Translations under genes and position numbers: made by a program
The notes under the pieces: generated by a model
What the model saw: the letters and a program-made list of their open reading frames with translations, nothing else
What the model was told of the DNA's origin: nothing
Database searches by the model: none
Shown: positions 12,485 to 64,000 of the stretch, piece after piece
Position numbering within the stretch: the stretch's first letter is position 1
How the letters are laid out: each line of letters begins with the position of its first letter
From: Bugula neritina
Taxonomy: Eukaryota > Bryozoa > Gymnolaemata > Cheilostomatida > Bugulidae
Direction of reading: 5' to 3'
NCBI GenBank assembly: GCA_964035545.1
Contig: OZ037767.1
Location: 7,926,207-7,990,206, forward strand
DNA: 64,000 nt

Positions 12485-12492
12485 TTTTTCAT
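12418..12492 (-). CDS. Gene 1 signal-peptide exon, frameshifted but rescued by a second ATG
   Basis: Homologous to the signal exons of genes 2 and 3 and ending in the same CAAG|GTAGGG-type donor in phase 1. The ATG at 12492 aligns with the start of the other copies, but one base is missing a few nucleotides later, so that frame reads M-K-K-stop. The ATG at 12484 is in frame with the rest and gives a 22-residue hydrophobic leader (MTFLRFSIILLWISYSYLVE, then C-Q). The rescue is read directly from sequence; whether the second ATG is used is unknown. Confidence 0.7.
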
Positions 12493-12560
12493 GTTGAGGT
12501 GTAGCAGGTTTATCTCTGTTAACTGCTGAATCACATCTAATATTAATCTATTTGTGTTAC

Positions 12561-12655
12561 TCTGTAAGCTACATAGTTATATCGCTACACAATGCAAACA
12601 CTATACTTCCTTGTAGATTTGCATTGTATAAGGATATAACTATGTAACTTACAGA
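12561..12655. promoter_or_regulatory. Upstream hairpin of gene 1 (conserved inverted repeat)
   Basis: Arms tctgtaagctacatagttat and their near-complement, about 38 nt each with a short loop, begin about 77 bp upstream of the signal-peptide ATG. Genes 2 and 3 have the same sequence at 70 and 69 bp. It may be a promoter element or a MITE captured before duplication. Confidence 0.45.
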
Positions 12656-13219
12656 ATGATAAAAATAAAAGAATAAGCACTTGACATTAACTACATCTCA
12701 ACACTCTGCCACTTATAGATAAACTTTGTACACTTTTTGTGATCTCAAAAGATGATAATTGTAATAGACTGTCACTATTGGCTAACGCAAATGGCGAGAA
12801 AACATATCTACAAAACGGCATTCTTGAGTTCAACACTGAAATAGCACAGACGCATTTGATTGGCTAACTAAACTGGCCAGCTAATTAAAGCATCTTACTG
12901 CAATAACTGTTGTAGAAAACCGTTTTGTAACTGATATGCAGCTGCTTAAATATTGATAAAAACTATATATATAACCATATAATTATGTACATTGTCAAAG
13001 TCAAAAAGGTTGTACTGTGTGTTTGTGCATTTGATCTCTCATGATTCAAAGTAGATGCTAATTTGCAGGTTCGTTGGTAAATGTTGAATATTGTTGAATT
13101 ATGTTATAACTATGTTTTCTATAAATTACTATTTGTAAATGTTGCTTATAGTTTGTCAATAGATTGATCAGAATATTATGCAGTGATAATATAAGATTAT
13201 TTATGTATCAGTTGGTTTA

Positions 13220-13444
13220 GGGAGCAGACATGGTCTAGGAGTTAGAGTGCTTTGCTTATTAAACAGGAAGTCATGGGTTCGAACCCTGACAAAGGCCATT
13301 GGTAATCTTAGGAAAAGCATTCAGTCATAATTGCTTCTGTGCCCCATTTGAATAAGTCCTTTATAGCCAAACTTAACAAAAACACTTTCCATCAGAGGTT
13401 TTTTCACGGAATATATAGTGACTATGAGCTCGCTGGAGTTTTTA
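13220..13444 (+). mobile_element. tRNA-derived SINE, best-preserved copy
   Basis: The head has an A-box-like TGGTCTAGGAGTTAGAGTG and a perfect B-box GGTTCGAACCC (near 13278), the internal promoter of RNA polymerase III. The body contains caaaggccattggtaat and tcataattgctt. Related copies occur at 31071, 59465 and 62893, with fragments elsewhere. Its A/B boxes and body rule out a plain tRNA gene. Confidence 0.75.
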
Positions 13445-13964
13445 GTCATCATTACCACACCATTGAAAAAAACTCTCATAGCCAAGTATCTGCCAACATT
13501 GTTGAAAGGTTCAAAACTTTATGTTATCATAATGATATTTTACAACCTTTTACCAATAATGCATAAATTTCACACAAAATTATAGTATTATTTATATATA
13601 GGCTTGTTCAAGAAATATTAAAAGTTGCTTTTTGAAAAGATAACGCTTTGCTAAACTTTGTCAAAGAATGTCTACGCCCTGCTAGTTTACCGTCGCTGTC
13701 AAACATTCGTGCAATTCATTACATAGACATAGTCATATTATTTGTTCATATGTAGTGTTTGTAAAACACTTTATAAAATATTTTCCAAACATCATTAGAG
13801 ACAAAAATGTTATCTATGTTTTATCATTTTATTTATGTTGGTCTCAAGATTTAATGCATGCACATTGAATGGCCAATATATTGTGCTCATGAAGCATCAA
13901 AGTAACGTGCATTTCCGTTTCTCCTATTGAAATCGACTGATTATAAATAATCGCGGCGTACAAA

Positions 13965-14450
13965 ACTTTTTCATAAATGTTTTTACTATATCTAAACCTT
14001 TTTATAATTTGCATCTTGGTCAAAATCTTAATGCAGTACTATTGCATGCTCAGTTAAAAAGTTTTTGCGACTTGTTTGAATGTTGAGAAATCTAAGATTA
14101 CATGAAAATTTGGTAAACGCTTTAAATTAAATTGGTTTGTTATAGTACATTATATCATTGTCTGAATTTTTTATCTTTTTCTGTTCGATTTATACCGACC
14201 ACAACAAAACTTTTCTTTGTTTAATATTTATTTCATTTTTCAGAAAACAATAGAAGCAGGTTTGTATTTATATAATTGTACATAAAATAAATCTTCTTAG
14301 TAGGCATATGCAAATTATTGTGATATGTAAGTTTCAAGCATGCATGACTAGCATTGGGAACTATAATATTTTTTTCCGTCACTTAATGCAGTGCTACAGT
14401 ACTTCCATACATCCAGAATCACTTAGCATGTTATACTATCCGATTTGCTT
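13965..14450. repeat. Intergenic block homologous to gene 3 intron sequence
   Basis: 13965-14030 matches 48069-48130 and 14090-14450 matches 48460-48830, the DNA on either side of the second N6 exon of gene 3. The exon itself is absent here. It may be the remnant of another gene copy or a dispersed repeat. Confidence 0.55.
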
Positions 14451-14504
14451 TGCTTTGGTTCCAGTGGTTCGAGTAGTTCGAGTGGTTCGGGAGGTTTGAG
14501 TGGG

Positions 14505-14645
14505 TTTGTGTGTGCGTGTGTGTGCGTGTGTGTACGTGTGTGTGCGTGTGTGTGTGCGTGTGTGTGCGTGCGTGTGCGTGCGTGTGCGTGCATGTGCGTG
14601 TGCGTGCATGTGCGTGCGTGTGCGTGTGCGTGCGTGTGTGTGTAT
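14505..14645. repeat. Imperfect (TG)n microsatellite
   Basis: About 140 bp of TG repeats with CG interruptions (tgtgcgtg) in intergenic DNA. Open frames across it are products of the repeat only. Confidence 0.9.
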
Positions 14646-15702
14646 TCTAGCCCTGTACAAAATTTATAGTTGTTTTATAACAGGTATATGTTGTTATTTC
14701 CTAACTTCATGGAAATTTAACAAAATAGAGTAGGTTGTATGGCTACTATATATTATAGTAGTCTAGCGCTAGTAGTCTGCTGTATCAGTGCTAATCTGCC
14801 TATTAAAGAGGAAGTTTAAATTATTTCGGATAAATCGATTATATAATTCAATTGTTATAATAGCACTATATGGTCATTTATTGAGCCGCTGCATTTATCT
14901 ATACATGTGAATAGGTAATTGCCAACAGTTTCCTTACATTTTCTAAGCCATGTTGACTATAAATAGAATCATTTGAGTAACTTACCATAAATGTATTAGC
15001 TGTCATCAATTCATATCTCAACAAACATCATCAAAGATACGTTCAATGTTCACACACGCACACGCACGCAAACACACACACAATCTGGTATAAACATGTA
15101 TTGTTTCTGTAGAATAAACTCCAGATAATATTTAAAACTGTATATTTTAAGATGTAGAAATTCTGTATAGCCAAAACTCTCACACCATAGCAAAGACAAT
15201 CTTTCATTTTGAAAATTGAACTAATAATTTTGAGTTTGTTTAACATAATAATATTAACAACAAGTAGATCTGGCTAGGTAAATTTTTAGTGAAAAACAAA
15301 ACAATTTTTAATCTGAACAACCTACTGATAATTTTAGAAAATGGTGCTCAAAGGAGAAACCTGTGTAAAAATATTTTTAAAAGCTATAAAACAAAATTTA
15401 TTATCAAATATACAATAAAATTTCCTTTTTATTAGGTGTCATTAAACACTATTTATTTATTGACTTCTCTACTACAGAAGCACTTTGTAATTACTAGTTT
15501 AACATAGCATAAAGTTGTATATAGTTTCAGTGCAAGTGTGTAATACACGATTGTGAACATAAAAAAATTAATCTATTGTTGATAGTGTGATTACAGCTGT
15601 TTCATCTGGTTAAACTTTTGTTTTTACAATATAATATCAAGCTGATTGCATTAACACATTTAATATTTCTGACAATATAATGTTCTAAGAAACAAAAATT
15701 TT

Positions 15703-45837
<30,135 letters not shown>

Positions 45838-46940
45838 GTTGAGGTGTAGGCAGGTGTATCTCTGTTAGCTGCTGAATCACATCTGACATTAATCTATTTG
45901 TGTTACTCTGTAAGCTACATAGTTATATCGCTACACAATGCAAATACTATACTTCCTTGTAGCTTTGCATTGTGTAAGGATATAACAATGTAGTTTACAG
46001 GGTGATAAAAATAAATGAATAAGCGCTTGGCATTAACTACATATCAACACTTTGCCACTTATAGATAAATTTTGGACACTTTTTGTGATCTCAAAAGATG
46101 ATAACTGTAATAAAATGTCGCTATTGGCTAACGCAAATGCCGAGAAAACATATATACAAAACGGCATTCTTAGGTTCAACGCTAAAATACCACAGAAGCA
46201 TTTGATTAGCTAACTATTGTTTTGTAACTGATATGCAGCTGCTTAAATATTGATACAAAACAAACACAACCCAATAAAAACTATATATAACCATATAATT
46301 ATGTACATTGTCAAAGTCAAAAAGGTTGTACTGTGTGTTTGTGTGTTTGTTCGTTTAATCTCTCGTGATTCAAAGAAGATGCCAATTTTCAGATTCTTTG
46401 GTAAATGTTGAATAATGTTGAATTATGTTATAACTATGTTTTCTATAAATTACTATTTGTAAATGTTGCTTACAGTTTGTCAATAGATTGATCAGAATAT
46501 TATGCAGCAATAATATAAGATTATTTACTTTTATACCTATATAAAGCTAAAACTCGTATGCTGAGTCATCAATTTATTACTGTTAATTTGTTAAAATAAT
46601 TAGGCTAAAGTATTCATACAATGCTATTCACATGTTAAAAAAGGGTAAAAGTTCATTTCCAAAACAGTGTGATAAAAACCTCATAAGATTTCCGAAAGAC
46701 ACAACATATTGCCAAACATTTTATCATATAGTCTGTTGGGTGAATAATAAATGTGGCCCTACTCCTCTTCCTATTGCACTTTCAAAGATACATATATTAT
46801 AGAATTATATTATATTATATTATATTATGGAATTCCACATATACTTACTCATGAAAATTGTAAAAAATAGCACATATCTCAATATTACATTATAGCTCCT
46901 GCCCTTGTTGCTAGAGCTAATGCTGGAGAGAAGAAGAATT
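45838..46940. other. Gene 3/gene 2 intergenic region
   Basis: Only 1.1 kb: gene 3's 3' UTR and gene 2's upstream region. 45838-46530 matches the upstream DNA of gene 1. A short ATATT tandem repeat lies near 46804-46828. A possible AATAAA for gene 3 is at 46573-46578 on the minus strand. Confidence 0.55.
45907..46000. promoter_or_regulatory. Upstream hairpin of gene 2
   Basis: Same inverted repeat as at 12561, 70 bp upstream of the ATG. One arm includes ATGCAAAT, an octamer-type word. The stem is nearly intact. Confidence 0.45.
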
Positions 46941-62417
<15,477 letters not shown>

Positions 62418-62485
62418 GTTGAGGTGTAGCTGCTGTATCTCTGTTAGCTGCTGATTCACATCTGATATTAGTTTTTATGTGTTAC

Positions 62486-62525
62486 TCTGTAAGCTACATA
62501 GTTATATCTCTGTACAATGTAAATA
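62486..62525. promoter_or_regulatory. Upstream half-hairpin of gene 3
   Basis: Only the gene-proximal arm (tctgtaagctacatagttat onward) remains, 69 bp upstream of the ATG; the distal arm is lost. Retention of this arm in all three genes suggests that it, rather than the fold, may matter. Confidence 0.35.
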
Positions 62526-62892
62526 CTACTTCCTCCTAGCTAACTTGCTGTTAATTGAATAAGCATTTGGCATTAACCAAATCTCAACACTCTGACACTC
62601 ATAGATAAACTATGTACACTTTTTGTGATCACAAAAGATGATAACTGTGGTAGCAAACTGTTTTGTAAATCATATGCAGCTGCTTAAATATTGATAAAAA
62701 ATAGACACAAACTAATAAAAATCATATAATTATGTGATTATATGTATGTTCTGAAAGTCAGAAACTGTTTTGTCTGTCTGTTTGCGCGTTGAGTTTTTGA
62801 TAGAGAAGATGCTAATTCGCAGACTCTTAAGTAAATGTTGAATAATTATTTTTAACTACTTTTTAAAGTTAACTATTTGTAAATTTTGCTTA

Positions 62893-63098
62893 GTTAGGGG
62901 TTAGAGCGTTTGCCTAGTAAACACAATGTCATGATTTCAGACCCGACAAAAGCCATTTGTGATGTTTAAAAGAGCATCTATTCATAATTGCTCCTGTGCC
63001 TCATATGAATATTTCAAGTCTTTAGCCCGATTTAACACAAACCCTTCTATCAGGGGTTTTCTGACAGAGATGATGACTATATAAACTTTGGCAAGTTT
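62893..63098 (+). mobile_element. tRNA-derived SINE, 5'-truncated
   Basis: Begins within the A box (ggggttagagcgtttgccta) and runs through gacaaaagccatttgtgatg to the tail. It occupies the same relative place upstream of gene 3 as 13220-13444 does upstream of gene 1. Confidence 0.7.
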
Positions 63099-64000
63099 TT
63101 AGTTATCATTACCACGCTATTGAAAAAAATTCTTATAGCCAAGTATCTGCCAACATTGTCAGAGGGCTCAAAATTTCATGTTACCATAACTATAATATTT
63201 TACAACCTTTTATGAATAATGCATAAATTTCAAGCAACATTATAGTATTATTTATATACAAGTTGGTTCACAAAATATTATAAATTGCTCTTTGCATTGG
63301 CAACGCTTTGCAAAATTTTGTCAGAAATTGTCTATGCTCTGCAAGTTTACCATCACTGTCAAACATCTATGCAACACTACATAAATATGGTCATATTACT
63401 TCTTCATGTTGGTGAAACACTTTATAAAGCACTATTCATAAGCTATGAGCAACAAAAAGTTATCTATGTTTAATCAATTCATTTAATGCTGGTCACAAGA
63501 TTCAATTCACACTCCATTGTCAATACATTATGATCATTGAATTGTGTTATATAGGCCCTATGTTTTTAGCATTGTAAACAATTCTTGTATGGTGGGATAG
63601 ATAATCAGCAAAAATATATATATAGGGCTTGCTGCCAGATGAATCAAGTTATGTTGGTCGGTTAATAGGAGAAATTTCAATATGATATACATTCGTTAAC
63701 CTGTATTCAGAGACAATGTTTGTATAACATAGCTTCGCATAATTGGTTTTTTTCTGAAAGATTATATTAAATATGCCTTAGAAGGTCAAGTTTTTTCAAC
63801 TGCTTTTCAGCAAGGTTTTAGCCAATTATTGGTTACCTTTGAAAAGAAGTTTTCCGACTACATTTTAAAAAAATAGGGCATCCAACAACTCGCCAGTATA
63901 TACTATTCAAGTAAGCTCTCAAAGTCTAGCATTACTCAAGTGAAGAAAGCTATTCATTCAAGAGAGCCAAATACATGCATTATGAGGTCCTCATTAATTT
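63099..64000. other. DNA upstream of gene 3
   Basis: 63097-63480 matches 13440-13860 upstream of gene 1. From 63540 to the window end I see no gene, RNA or recognisable element. Confidence 0.55.

Larger units (their letters stand above)
12656..15702. other. Intergenic region between gene 1 and gene 2
   Basis: About 3 kb. It holds upstream sequence of gene 1 shared with 46010-46530 and 62550-62890, a SINE (13220-13444), DNA shared with the gene 3 upstream region (13440-13860 versus 63097-63480), a block shared with gene 3 introns (13965-14450 versus 48069-48850), and a TG microsatellite. Candidate poly(A) signals of gene 2 lie at 15397-15461. No gene seen. Confidence 0.6.

Noticed and set aside
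14436-14733. Open frames on both strands rich in Cys-Val or His-Thr
   Set aside because: They are translations of the TG/CA microsatellite; no start context, splice or domain evidence.

Overview
The window is eukaryotic, AT-rich animal DNA: many exons of 70-330 nt joined by GT-AG introns, dinucleotide microsatellites, tRNA-derived SINEs, two non-LTR retrotransposons, a solo LTR and several inverted-repeat elements. The host is probably a marine invertebrate. A sponge or another early-branching animal is a guess; nothing here fixes the phylum.

The main content is a head-to-tail array of three paralogous genes, all on the minus strand. I rebuilt them exon by exon from splice signals, phase and comparison of the copies. 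Each encodes a signal peptide, then three repeats of [F-type lectin (fucolectin/FTP) domain + fibronectin III domain], further FN3 domains, one transmembrane helix and a short tail with tyrosine motifs. In what follows F1-F3 are the lectin domains and N1-N7 the FN3 domains, numbered from the N-terminus. Gene 3 (62417 to 46941) has 18 exons and 1069 codons. Gene 2 (45837 to 15703) has 22 exons and 1249 codons because of two extra FN3 domains. Gene 1 (12484 to beyond the left edge) shows its first 12 exons, has a 1-base deletion in the signal exon that a downstream ATG rescues, and has an in-frame TAG in F3. Exon lengths and phases agree almost perfectly between copies, and the coding totals of genes 2 and 3 are exact multiples of three. 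Every domain boundary is phase 1 and nearly every intra-FN3 intron is phase 0, the pattern expected of shuffled extracellular modules.

Layout from left to right: gene 1 exons (163-7643); gene 1 intron 1 with a TIR DNA element (10206-11531); gene 1 signal exon and intergenic DNA (12418-15702); gene 2 3' exons (15703-25537); a CR1/L2-like LINE interrupted by a second TIR element (about 25932-30350); gene 2 5' exons (30842-35643); gene 2 intron 1, carrying a 6.6-kb composite insertion (38109-44742) with a LINE and a 2-kb near-perfect foldback; gene 2 signal exon (45762-45837); gene 3 exons (46941-59914) with a third TIR element, a solo LTR and a SINE; gene 3 intron 1 and signal exon (to 62417); upstream DNA to 64000.

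The proposed biology is inference: a clustered family of cell-surface carbohydrate-binding receptors with different FN3 counts, diverged lectin sites and tails carrying ITIM-, YxxM- and YxN-like motifs. That architecture would suit innate or self/non-self recognition. No function is shown by the sequence alone.
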